From Dipteris shenzhenensis (Eukaryota > Polypodiophyta > Polypodiopsida > Gleicheniales), in NCBI GenBank assembly GCA_047967505.1, contig CM106539.1: a DNA stretch of 64,000 nucleotides, one strand, 5' to 3'. A program made the translations under genes and the position numbers. Under the pieces are notes generated by a model. The model was given only the letters and a program-made list of their open reading frames with translations. It was not told the origin of the DNA and ran no database searches. Shown here in pieces: positions 1-10,072 of the stretch (positions are counted from its first letter, which is position 1; each line of letters opens with the position of its first letter).

Positions 1-112
1 ATCAGGTGAGCTGGAAGCAGTTCCTAGCCACATGTTGAACTGGAAAAAAGGAAAAAAATCTATTACTGATGAGCTGAGAAGAAAGGGGAAGGGAAGAGAG
101 GCTTACTATCAG

Positions 113-320
113 AGCGCATCTGTAGACGCATCTGATTTGCGCATCTAACAGAGCATCTAACAGAGCGTCTAATAGAGCGTTTAACAGAGCGTCTAATAGA
201 GCGTCTATCGACGCGTCTGTCTGTGTCTACAAACAGGCTAGACGGGCATTTAGACGTGCCTATAGATGCGCTTTTAGATGCGCTTTGAGACATTCCTATA
301 GACGCACTCTGATAGACGGG
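113..320. repeat. Family-A array, first central block
   Basis: Short, degenerate, closely spaced copies of a motif built on (T)AGACGCGC / GCGTCTA occur in both orientations (for example GAGCGTCTAATAGAGCGTCTA, one base per unit varying). The same motif recurs at 718-832, 5018-5540, 49738-49873 and 63765-63950, always within or at the ends of A-type CACTA elements. In En/Spm such subterminal repeats bind the element protein TNPA; that role is inferred here. Confidence 0.75.
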
Positions 321-535
321 ATTCCTAAAAAGTAGAAAAGGACATTGTGCCCGACACACAAACGTGACACTGATACATAGATCATCTGCTTCTTGGATAC
401 GAGAAAGCACAAATTTAAAGAGAGCAAACTTCCAAACAAGATCAACTGCAAAAAGACTTACTTGGATAGAGGTATGGAAGGTTCATCTTTCTTTTTCAAA
501 GTTGCTTCTCCTCCTTGTTCGTCCTCCTCTCCTTC

Positions 536-613
536 AAGCTTAGAAGTAAGTGTGGGTGCCTTCCTCTTAAGTGTAAGCTTGGAAGTAAGTATGGGAGCCT
601 TCCTCTTAAGCGT
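536..613. repeat. Two-copy 39-bp tandem repeat
   Basis: Two adjacent units start with AAGCTT(A/G)GAAGTAAGT at 536 and 575, with a few substitutions between them. They lie between the two central family-A arrays. I see no convincing coding function; 320-718 otherwise shows nothing recognisable. Confidence 0.7.
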
Positions 614-717
614 TGAAACTATGGATCTGCTAATAAGGAAGGAAGCAAGCCGCGCGAAGTATAAGTAATGTGAAGAAAAGCAAAGCGAGCGGCATGCTAA
701 AAATTAGGTTTAAAAGC

Positions 718-832
718 CACGTCTAATAGCACATCTATAGGCGCGTCTAAATACATAGAGTAGATGCGCTTTTAGACGCGCCTTTAGACGCGATTTTAGA
801 TGCGCTTTTAGACGCGCCTTTAGACATGCCAC
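718..832. repeat. Family-A array, second central block
   Basis: Near-perfect 12-bp units TTTAGACGCGCC alternate with TTTAGATGCGC variants, ending 58 bp before the transposase ATG at 890. Its position just upstream of the gene suggests it lies in or near the promoter (inference). Confidence 0.75.
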
Positions 833-889
833 AGAGTTTAAATTAAACATTTGAAGAAGAGAAAATTTGGTGGGTTGTTTGTTTGTAGG

Positions 890-3800
890 ATGTCATCATC
901 TTCAACAAGTAGCTCCAGTGAGGATGAATCACTCTGTATCCACCATCGCGAAATGTGGTTGGAGCAAAAAATCAAATGTTTGTGTGATCGATGTCGAGGA
1001 AACATGTATCGTGCACGTAGGATTACACTCAATCATATCTCAAAGTATGGAGAATGGGATGTGACCGTAACAGGGTAAGGGTTTGTAAGTTAAGGTTGAT
1101 TGAGATACCTATGGGTGTTCATATGTTTGAGTTATGATCCCGTTTTAATTTGATACAGGATGCAGTGCCACACCCGCATATGTTACCCTATGCTCGCCGT
1201 GAGGAGGCAAAGCATCGGCGATATGAGGTGGGATCTTCAGGAGGGACCGTTACGGATGCATGGAGTGATGGTGATAGTAGCCCTCCGCCATTACCTCATG
1301 AAGCCGTCGAGGAGGAGGTGTTTGATGATATGGTGCGGGATTTAAATGTCCATCAAGGGGGGGATAATAGCATGGAGCAGGATGATCTTTTTACTGCAGC
1401 ATCGACTCCACTGTTTGAGGGGTGCACATTCTCTATTCTACGTGCCTCCCTTGAGTTACTAAACTTGTAAACCATCTATGGATGGAGTAATGCAAGTTTG
1501 AATGTATTACTCAAGTAAGCTTTAAAGTCGATTTTGCAAACATGGTGAATTATGCTAGTGGGTCAATTACTCGAATGCTTTTCCTCATTTATGGTCTTCA
1601 CATGTAGGCTATTGTGTAAAATGCCTACAAGGGAGAATAAACTGCCGACCTCAAGAGATATGGCAAGGCAACATGTGACCTCTCTTGGAGGATTAGATTA
1701 CAAGCGCATCCATGCATGTGTCAATGATTGCGTTTTGTTTCGTGGACTACATAAGGATGCAAGAGAGTGTCCTACTTGTGGAGAGGCAAGATATAGAGCA
1801 GATCTCAAAACCTTGGACGTGCCTCATAAGGTATTGCGACATTTTCCCATAATCCCTCGCATCCAACATATGTTCAAGTGCAAATCTATTGTAGAGCTCA
1901 TGTCATGGCATTCCTCCCATCGATCAACCGATGGCAAGTGGAGAACTCCCACGGACTCTCCTGCATGGAAGCATATTGAAGACACATGGCCAAGCTTCAA
2001 GGAAGAACCTAGGAGCTTGAGACTTGGATTGGGTATGGACGGTGTGAACCCATTTGGTCTCAAAAGCACGTCTTACAGTGTATGGCCAGTGGTATTGGTG
2101 AATTACAATCTTCCACCCTCTATGGCTATTAAGAAAGGACATGTTATGCTGTCCCTTCTAATTCCAGGGAAACATAAAGTCAAAAACCCTGATGTTTATT
2201 TGGAGCCTTTGATTGATGAGCTAGAGATACTTTGGAGAGGTATCGAGGTGCATGATGTGAGCAGGCCTCCCTCATCACGAGACTTCAACTACAAAGCAGT
2301 CTTGATGTGGACGATGCATGACTTCCCAGGCTATGGCGAGTGTTTAGGTAAGCATTGCATTTTTAATTATGAATAGGCAAAGGATGTGGCACCCTAAATC
2401 CACCTTCCACTCTTAATTGCATCTATTGTTCAGGTCTCACTACATCCGGTTACCATGCACGTCCTGTTTGTGGTCCTTCGCTAGTTGCCTCACGGGCAGA
2501 TGCATTGAATAAGGTCATCTATGAGAATCACCATCGATTTCTCCCACCTGATCATCCTAGATATGTTGCCCCTTGGAATGAAGTCCTCCCACAATCACTC
2601 ACCGTGGGAGATTGGATGAGAATTTGGGACGGTTCCACGACTCCTCCACCACTTGGCATGAGCCGGTAAGGGTTTGTAACTATTGGCTGCAAGTAAAGAT
2701 TGGCTATATTGGCTGAAAGTAAAGATTGCACACTAACACTTTATTTTGTTTAGATACTCCATCTTTTATCATTTACCATATTGGTCCCACCTCAAGATCA
2801 ATCACCTGCTTGATCCCATGCATATCTTCAAGAATATGGCATCTACCATTTGGGAGCATTTGAATGGGACACGAGATTCGACAGGCATAAGGGAGGATCT
2901 ACGTACCACAGGGAGGATGCATGAAGCTTGGCCTCAAGAGAGACCAAATGGGCATGTTTTTTTACCTCATGCACCGTGGATGTTATCAAAGCTAAAGATG
3001 GTGACGGTGACTCGCGTGCTATTACTACACTGCGTACTCCCACTAGATGCATGAGGTGTTTGAAGGGAGCCTTTACAAAGAGCAAGAAAAGAGATGTAGA
3101 GCAATTATATGGCTTGAAATCTCATGATTGGCACAAGATGCTCCAAGTAAGTATTTTATGTGCATAATATCTTTTTCCTTTCAAATTTGTGAGTGAATAG
3201 CTATAAGCAACTAATCAACCACCTCCTCGCGGGTTCAGTTCATACTACCTACTAGCATTTCACGTAGTGCATCGAAGGACGTGAAAGATTGTATTTACAA
3301 GATGGGCAAGCTTGTGAGGTATGTGATCTCAAAGGAAATAGATCCTACCACGCTTGAGAATGCTCGAGTTATGTCAGTGGAGGAGACATTTCCATGTTCT
3401 ATTCTCACAAGCCAACTACATCTCATAGTGCATTTGGTGGATGAGATTGCTATATGCAGTACTATACATGCACGATGGTTGTTCTTTTTGGAGCGCTTCA
3501 TGAAGACCTTGAAGGGCTTCGTGAGACAAAATGCAAGACTCGAAGGTAGCATGGCCGAGGGTTGGTTGGTACAAGAGTCACTTGTATATATTTCTGAGTT
3601 TCTTGTTGATGTGGATAGCTCTCTCCCACGACTATGGAGAGATGATGAAGACCTAAGGATGACCTCTATTGTGCCTCAAGGGAAAGGACACAACAAAGTA
3701 ATAGACATGGAGTTGCATAATAGTATCAATCTCTTTTGCGTGCTTAATAGTGATGTGATGAAAATATGGGTGACAAGATACGAGGATGCAAAGGCAAGAA

Positions 3801-4848
3801 GACAAGAAGAAAGGGCCCTCTTTCGTACACACCACGGATCTCGTGTGCCATACCCTCAGTATCTAAGAGCACTTCCAAAGGATATTCATGTGGATTGGCT
3901 ACTTGATGAAATGGAGAAAGCAAAGAAAGACGAGGGGATGCATATCACAATGGAAGAATGGGAGTATGCTAGGGGATGCATGAGCAAGGTCGGTATATAG
4001 AATGTTATGCATAGTTAGGAGCTTTCAATAATTTAGATTGCTTATTTAATTGATTTTTTCTTGGTGTAGTGCACTATGTTCAATGCTATATGGTGTGAGG
4101 GCAAGCATTTTCGAACACAAAGGATTGATGATAAGAGAAACACACAAGATTGTGGCATCATTGCTAGCTTTGAGGGAGCCAATGAAGCCATGGATGATTA
4201 TTGTGGCATAATCCAAGATATTATTATGCTTGACTTCCGACGCTTCTTTGTGTATGTTTTGGATGTAAAGTGGTTTAAGGATGTGGTGGAAAGAGGCCCT
4301 AATGCAACAATCAAACGCCATGCAAGTGGCTTTGTAACTATTGACTCCACAAAGTTTTGGCAAAGTAGGAAGGACACACTAGTACTACCGCAACAATGTG
4401 AACATGTACTGTGCACACATATAAAAATACTCGCTTTTAAATATTTGATGCAAGAAAAGTAACATGATTGTATTTGTATTTGAATTAGCTTGTCTATCAA
4501 CCAATGGTGGATAATAATAGATGGTGGCATGTCATACCTATTATACCACGTTCCAAAGTGATGTATAGTACATTTACTAATATGGAGCCTATGGAGGATG
4601 ATCATGGCCATGGACGTGATGATGACCATGATATGAGAGAGGAGGATGATCATGAGATAGGAGATATAGATATTGAGGCCATTACCTGTGAGGACGAGCC
4701 TACCATTCGAGATGCTGATTTCGATGAGCACATGAGTGGCACAAGTAGTAGTGGGTTGAATGTATTTGTAGATCTAAACACTTGTTTGGATTTTGAAGTA
4801 GATAGTTTGGCAAGGGTTGATCTCATTGAGGATGAGATTGAACCATAG
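890..4848 (+). pseudogene. tnp2-type CACTA transposase of A1, eight inferred exons, damaged
   Basis: Transposase gene of the plant En/Spm class (TNPD/tnp2 family). Exons inferred from GT..AG borders: 890-~1074, ~1159-1514, 1608-2347, 2434-2665, 2754-3146, 3239-3988, 4070-4405 and 4489-4848. Exon 1 encodes a Ser-rich start and a C..C region like the transposase-associated domain. Later exons carry family hallmarks: GMDGVNPFGLKS, MWTMHDFPGYGEC, HARPVCGP, INHLLDPMHIFKNM, GLKSHDWHKML, FLERFMKTLKGFVR and GSMAEGWLVQESL. The C-terminus is acidic (4580-4848). Damage: a TAA at 1468-1470 just before the TIYGWSN segment, and a frameshift near 2985-3010, where the frame covering the 2754 exon gives way to that of CLKGAF. 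The exon 1/2 junction is not in a clean phase. B1 and B2 encode homologues on the opposite strand. Product identification is sure; exon ends are approximate. Confidence 0.85.
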
Positions 4849-5017
4849 CCCCATAATTGATATTGGTAAAACTATTTTACATATTGTCTCATTCTCCTCA
4901 TCTCACTTAATTCTTGTATATGTGGGCTTGCAAAAAATTATGTGCTTTGGTAATCATGGGCAATGTTTGGAAAGCAATGATGTACACCAAAATCTCACTT
5001 TTTGTATTCTCTGATTT

Positions 5018-5540
5018 GCGTCTATCTATGCATCTAAATGCGCGTCTGATTCTCAGTGTAAACGCGCAAATAAACGCGCTAATCTCGGGGGGGTCACTAT
5101 GTATAAACCCTCTATATCACGTGCGTTCAAGGCCTATTTTCAAAATCCCTTATCTGTAAATTTTTCATTAATAAAATGTACCCCTTTTCTATACAAATCT
5201 GTAAATTTTTTCCAAAACTATTTTAAATGGTCCCTTATGTATATTTATTTCTATAAATTTTAGAAATTAAAAATATCCTTCAGTTGAACTCACGTGATAG
5301 GGTTACATATGATGAGTGACCCCCCCGAGGCGCTAATACACGTGCAAATAGACGTGCTAATAAATGCGATCTTAGACGGGCCCGTATTTTCTCAGGTTAG
5401 ATGCACACATAGACGCAGTAATTTACGCGCAAATAGACGAGCTTTTGGACACGCATTTAGATGCACCCATAATTCCTCTACTAAAGCAATGCCTATAGAC
5501 GTGCCCGCTATTTTGCACGTCTACCAAGTGCATCTATAGT
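5018..5540. repeat. Family-A right subterminal array, split by a MITE
   Basis: Repeats of the GCGTCTA/TAGACGCGC type run from about 5018 to 5083 and resume at 5330 after the inserted MITE, ending close to the right terminus at 5557. The two halves rejoin cleanly through the 8-bp duplication GCGCTAAT, so the MITE entered an existing array. Confidence 0.75.
5084..5329 (-). mobile_element. MITE copy 1, 246 bp, 8-bp TSD GCGCTAAT
   Basis: Begins CTCGGGGGGGTCACT and ends with its complement AGTGACCCCCCCGAG. It is flanked by GCGCTAAT at 5076-5083 and 5330-5337. Inner parts of the ends are also inverted (CACGTGA blocks), giving imperfect inverted repeats of roughly 45 bp. The core is AT-rich and non-coding. 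It is inverted relative to the copies at 17108 and 55230. An 8-bp TSD fits hAT-like non-autonomous elements, but the terminal sequence is not one I recognise. Confidence 0.92.
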
Positions 5541-5557
5541 TGCTTTGTGTTGTTGTG

Positions 5558-5781
5558 GGACCCTTTCTTCCTCACCAATGCTCTATTGCCATGGCTGCTT
5601 AAATGGAAAGAAGTAGAATATCCAAGAGCATATGTGCAGCAAAATATGCTATGTAATGAAAAGGATATGGAGTCCATGTATGTAATGAAGCATTGGCAGG
5701 ACTTGGAGTCATGTCGTAATGTAACAAAAAAGCTTGCAATCTGTTGATACATTTTGTAATTGCTCTTTGATATGCCCTTTT
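5558..5781. other. Flank of A1, no identified feature
   Basis: A short open frame on + (ending 5747) has an ordinary composition, but I recognise nothing in it. It may be a fragment of whatever A1 inserted into. Confidence 0.3.
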
Positions 5782-6606
5782 AGGGACTATGTGATCCAAG
5801 GCAACACTTATACATAAATAAATGGTTCTCTTTTAGTATTCTATCAACATGTGGTATTTAATATTCTCTTGAAGAAAGTGTGTGTTGCATGGTTATGCAC
5901 AACTGATTGAAAGATTGAGAATTCTAGAATCTAAGCATTGTTTGTGTACATGCTTTTTTGGGAAGGGGTTTGAGTTAGTCAATTAGTTAATTAGTTAGTA
6001 GATATCATCATAACAGAGAGCTAAATTAATTCACCAGGTGGTTGCTAGTGGTCTAGTTGTAGGTAGCTACCATCATAACAGTGACCATAATTTTTGTAGG
6101 TGGTAGCTACCACCACAACAGAGAGCATAATGTTTGCCAGGTGGTAACTACCAACATAATAGGTGGTAGCTACCACCACACATAATTTTGATACAATCTA
6201 GGGAATATGCGATCCAAGGCAATGTATTTCACTTATACATGAATAAATGGTGCTCTTTGAGTATTCTATCATGTGGTATTTAATATTCTCTTGAAGAAAG
6301 TTTGTGTTGGATGGTGATGCACAACTGATTGAAAGATTAGAATCTTAGGATTGCTTGTGTACATGCCTTTTTTGGAAGGAGTTTGAGTTAATCAATCAGT
6401 TAATTAGCTAGTAGATACCATCATAACAGAGAGCCGAATTTATCCCAGGTGGTTACTAGCGATTGAGTTGTAGGTAGCTACCATCATAATAGTGAACATA
6501 ATTTTTGCCAAGTGGTAGCTACCACCACAATAGAGAGCATAATGTTTGCCAAGTGGTAACTACCAACATAACAGGTGGTAGCTACCACCACACATAATTT
6601 TACCTA
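5782..6606. repeat. Two-copy 418-bp direct tandem repeat with GGTAGCTACC palindromes
   Basis: Unit 1 (5782-6199) and unit 2 (6200-6606) both begin AGGGA.TATG.GATCCAAGG and share the same order of landmarks: TATTCTCTTGAAGAAAG, CACAACTGATTGAAAGA, then several palindromic GTGGTAGCTACCACC-type blocks. The units differ by scattered substitutions and small indels, so the duplication is not recent. No coding function is seen. Confidence 0.85.
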
Positions 6607-7078
6607 GGAGGTCAAGCCATAAAGTAGCCCATAGCTAGCATCATGGGAGAGATCACCTACTCTAGAGGAAATTGATAGCAACCACATACAATGACATTGC
6701 TCACAATATTAACCCTCTTCTTTGATGCTAGGCTAGCATGAGGCACCTTGACTCCATGCACCTAAATGTGGATGCCTAGTCATCACAAATGTGTAAACCT
6801 ATTCTACATTAAGTGCCCCATTTTCAAATATTGCTAATGAGATCAAAGTCATGAAAAGAACCAATGAAAACAGAGAACAAAATGCACTTCATTTAATGGA
6901 AGTTATCAAGAAAGTAAGCGGTAGCCTATACTTGTTCCTATTTCTAATCTCTGCTAACTTCTTAGATTATGTGATAGCATTGTATTACATGATGCTTGTT
7001 CTACATATCAAATGGAATGTTGTTATAGACAACTTCATACACTCTAGAGGACAATACATATGTTCTCACACATCCTTC
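6607..7078. other. No identified feature
   Basis: AT-rich sequence between the tandem repeat and the SDG-family remnant. An open frame of 94 codons begins at 6851 (+) and overlaps the antisense of the neighbouring remnant; I do not believe it is a gene. Confidence 0.3.
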
Positions 7079-8127
7079 TCACTTGATAGCTCTAACAAGG
7101 TGGGACTCAATGAAGACTTCAGGCTCCAACCTTAAAATCTTGTACTCGTATGGATTTCCTTGAGTTTGCTTGTACCAAAATCCCCTAACCACAAATGAAC
7201 CTTGACCACAAACATTCCCCCATGCATCTTTAAGTGGAACAGTTGTCTTTTCCTTCCCTTGTGTGCATTTTAGAATATAGAAATCCACAAGCTCATCATT
7301 GTCATGAGGAGCTATAACAACAAAATTATCACCAACACAAAGTGCATTACTCAAGGCATCATGGTGTCCATCAAATGCTGGATCATCAGTTTCATCCTCA
7401 TCTTCAATGATATTCTCTGAGGGTTGTAGGGTAACATAATCACAAAAGGGCACGTGTGATGTATTGGAACACCTCCTCCATTTTTCCTACATGCAAGCAC
7501 TACAAAAACATAAAAATTGCCTGCACCTTAAAGCTATTCCATTTGTTAAAGAATAGCTCAACACACAATGCAACTCATGTGAATTAGGCACAACTTTACA
7601 ATCCCAATTCTTGCTTTTGTCCACATCACCTTCCTTGATTTTTCAAAACACTTGGGTAATGGAGCAAGCCTTTTAGGGGTATGTGGGATTAGCCCCTTCA
7701 AACAATGTCTCTCTTAGAAATAACACCACTTCCTTTGCACATTGGATCTTTGCACCATTTGCTTTAGCTGCTCATGATTGAGATGCCTTTTAAGAACAGC
7801 CCCTGCACCACGTGTTCACCCTTTCCATGTCCTGAACCAAAAAAATTATGTGTCATTTTCATTCCTGTCATTGTGCCATATCGAGAAACGAAGTAAAAGG
7901 CCTCTGCTTTGAATTGTGAGGCTATCCCATCTGACCACACCCAATGTTCATTGACCTGAATGCCTTGATCTTTCATCCATTTATAATGGAGCATAAAGCA
8001 ATGCTGAACAAAATGAGTGTCATGCATCCTATCATCGGATATATAAAAGTGATAGTGTTTATGAACGATGCCTACAATATGCACAAACACAATTTGGACA
8101 AAAGAAGATTCGATGGCATGGTGGAAA
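7079..8127 (-). pseudogene. Remnant of a WSDG..QFK / GSGHGKG protein, probably transposon-derived
   Basis: Two open segments on the minus strand lie in order. The first (8090-7764) contains NEHWVWSDGIASQFK and FFGSGHGKGEH. The second (7453-7079) contains VGDNFVVIAP, DAWGNVCGQGSF and a C-terminus ending LVRAIK. Between them the frame is broken by stops, although a CRKNGG..FCDYV-like stretch can still be followed. The second segment is clearly related to the remnants at 27905-28419 and 34670-35136. The SDG..QFK plus GHGKG pattern occurs, as far as I recall, in repetitive uncharacterised proteins of plants and invertebrates, and a DDE-type nuclease is one possibility. I cannot name the family. 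It is cut at about 8127 by the copia LTR. Confidence 0.5.
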
Positions 8128-8460
8128 TAGTAGAAGACGGAGGCTGGATGCTAAGGAATCAGGGTTGCTATAGCCAGTGATGGCTTCATGGGCTTGCTCT
8201 TATATAGCCACCAATCGTAGTCGGTTAGGCTCAATTGGGTGGCCGATCCAGTCTGCCCAAAATGGTCGACTAGGGGTCGGTCCTAAAATAGGCCACCAAC
8301 CATACGATAGAACCGGTGTGCAAAATAGAGCAACTAACCTACGGTCTCTGTTCGGCCCACAGCTATCTTGTGCCTTTGGAAATGAGAAAGCCTCCTGCAT
8401 AGTGGATGTACTGAGGTAGATCTACAAGGGCACTTTCAAAGAACCAAAAGAGATCCAATC
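8128..8460 (-). repeat. Copia C1a: inverted portion of an LTR
   Basis: This stretch is homologous to the reverse complement of the LTR at 22501-23236, covering the part with the TATA box (CTTATATAG here; CTATATAAG at 22975). Homology is clear from 8128 to about 8370 and weak beyond. It abuts an LTR segment in the normal direction (8490-8630), so one part of a single LTR has been turned around. Confidence 0.7.
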
Positions 8461-8489
8461 CATGCATTGGCACTCCAACCAAGTTACAA

Positions 8490-8642
8490 TATGAGCGCAC
8501 GGTTGGGAGGCAGCGCCATCTATTGTATCAGTTCTATAGTAATCAAAATTTTGATTCTCCATACTATCTTGTTTTCTCTCGTGTACGAGATATTGTTATT
8601 TGTTAAGCACAGACGTTTTATTTTCTTACATGGTATTAGAGC
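8490..8642 (+). repeat. Copia C1a: 3' part of 5' LTR and primer-binding site
   Basis: GAGCGCACGGTTGGGAGG onward matches 23091-23236 of the LTR at 22501. The LTR ends ..CTTACA at 8630. It is followed directly by TGGTATTAGAGC (8631-8642), a one-base variant of the tRNA-iMet primer site TGGTATCAGAGC. The gag ATG follows at 8701. Confidence 0.8.
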
Positions 8643-8700
8643 CTGGACTCTAGCAAGAAGATTTGGTAGTGTGTTTCTACTTGTGAGCAGATTGTGAGAG

Positions 8701-10072
8701 ATGGCCCAGCCCGCAAGACTGCGAATCCCACCATTCAACGAAAGCGAAAAGTTGGACGGCTCTAACTATCCTCTCTGGAAGTTCAAGATGAAGACCATCC
8801 TAAGCACATATGAGCTTTTGGACACTGCTACTGGGGTGGTCGTGAGGCCGAGGATCTAGCCAATGCAGGACAACAGATAGTACCAATTGTAGATGAGATT
8901 CTCACGTAGACAAGAAGAAATGCAAATGCGCTGTGTTCTATTGTCTACAGTGTTAGTGATTCCATCATGGTGTTAATTCAACATGTCATCACAGCGGAGG
9001 AGGCATGGACGGTCTTGAAAAATCAGAACGAGACCACGAATTAGATGTGGATTCAGAATCTGGAGACTCAACTCGCAAACGAGAAGTTGTCTGAGTCTGA
9101 AGCGGTAGAGAAGTTCATCACCAGGGTGAAGAATCTACACGATCAGATGACTACGATCGGTATCACCATAACCAGCGAGAATCTAGCACGAAGGTGCATA
9201 TGGATTCTCCCACCAAAGCCGACGGCACATTGGATAATTACAAGGCTCAACTCATCGCAAAAGGATTTGCACAGGTACATGGTTTTGATTATCAAGATAC
9301 TTTTGCTCCCATAGCTCGACTAACCACAATTCGCAATGTTTTGGCTTTAGCTGCCATGGGAAGTTGGCCCGTGTTTCAGATGGATGCGAAATCTACCTTT
9401 CTGAATGGAGATCTCAAGGAGGAGGTATACATGGAACAACCACCAAGTTTTGAGATCCCTAGTTCAGAAGGTAAACTCTGCAAACTGAAGAAGGCACTTT
9501 ACGGGCTGAAACAACAGGCCCCACGAGCATTGTACCAACGAATTGATGCCTACTTTCTCCAAAACGGGTTCAGGAGGAGCCCATCTGATGCAAATTTGTA
9601 TATCTTCAGAGAAGGAGGTAGGTGTATGATCGTGGTCCTTTATGTGCACAAACTTGTCATAATAGGGAACCATGAAGAGAAGATCTCATAGATGAAGCAT
9701 TTGCTAGGAATAGAGTTTGAAATGATAGATATCGGATTGATGCATTTTTGTTTGGGGATTGAAGTTTGGCACGAGCTGAAACAGATCTTCATTTCATAGT
9801 TGTAGTATGCTAGAGAGATACTAAAGGCATTTGGCATGGCTAAGTGCAAAACAGTTGGTACCCCTATGGAGGTTGATGCGAAGCTCTCAAACGAGGATTC
9901 ATCACCACTGGTGGATGAAGCGAAGTACAGAAGGCTTGTGGGCAGCTTGATTAACCTGTGCAACACACGGCCGAACATTAGTTTTGCGACTGGTGTACTA
10001 AGCAGGTTTTCCAATAAGCCCCGAGAGAACCATTGGAGGGTAGGGATGTGGGTGCTGAAATACATCAAAGGT
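8701..10072 (+). pseudogene. Copia C1a gag-RT-RNase H with large internal deletion
   Basis: Starts as copia gag at ATG 8701 (same family as 23307, with EKLDG.NYPL.KFKMKTIL). It continues through the helical gag region (NLHDQMTTIGI) to about 9220, where it jumps directly into reverse transcriptase (DGTLDNYKAQLIAKGFAQ). Zinc knuckle, protease and integrase are missing. The RT segment keeps FQMDAKSTFLNGDL, YGLKQQAP and LYVHKLV in place of the catalytic YVDDLV, so the active site is lost. RNase H-proximal sequence (YRRLVGSLI) follows, and the element stops at about 10072 where C2 begins. Several in-frame stops (e.g. near 9690 and 9800) confirm it is dead. C1b at 39098 shows the undeleted order. 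Confidence 0.85.

Larger units (their letters stand above)
1..5557 (+). mobile_element. CACTA (En/Spm) element A1, left end outside the window
   Basis: A DNA transposon carrying a spliced tnp2-type transposase gene on the + strand. Its right end is a terminal repeat whose reverse complement begins CACAACAACACAAAGCA, which matches the left terminus of element A2 at 49703 (CACAACAAGACAAAGCA). Arrays of a TAGACGCGC-like motif lie before the gene (113-320, 718-832) and after it (5018-5540). By comparison with A2 and B2, the first arrays would be the element's centre, so a second gene should lie upstream of base 1, reading leftward. I did not find a left terminal repeat in the window. The element is interrupted by a MITE at 5084-5329. 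Family assignment is firm; the left boundary is unknown. Confidence 0.85.

Noticed and set aside
63-410. 115-codon frame on the minus strand
   Set aside because: Covers the family-A repeat array; the Ser/Arg-rich product mirrors the repeat units.
393-668. 91-codon frame as a gene between the central A arrays
   Set aside because: It spans the 39-bp tandem repeat, has no start context or homologue, and does not continue into the transposase frame.
5547-5747. 66-codon frame after A1 as a host exon
   Set aside because: No recognisable domain, no splice context and no second copy to compare.
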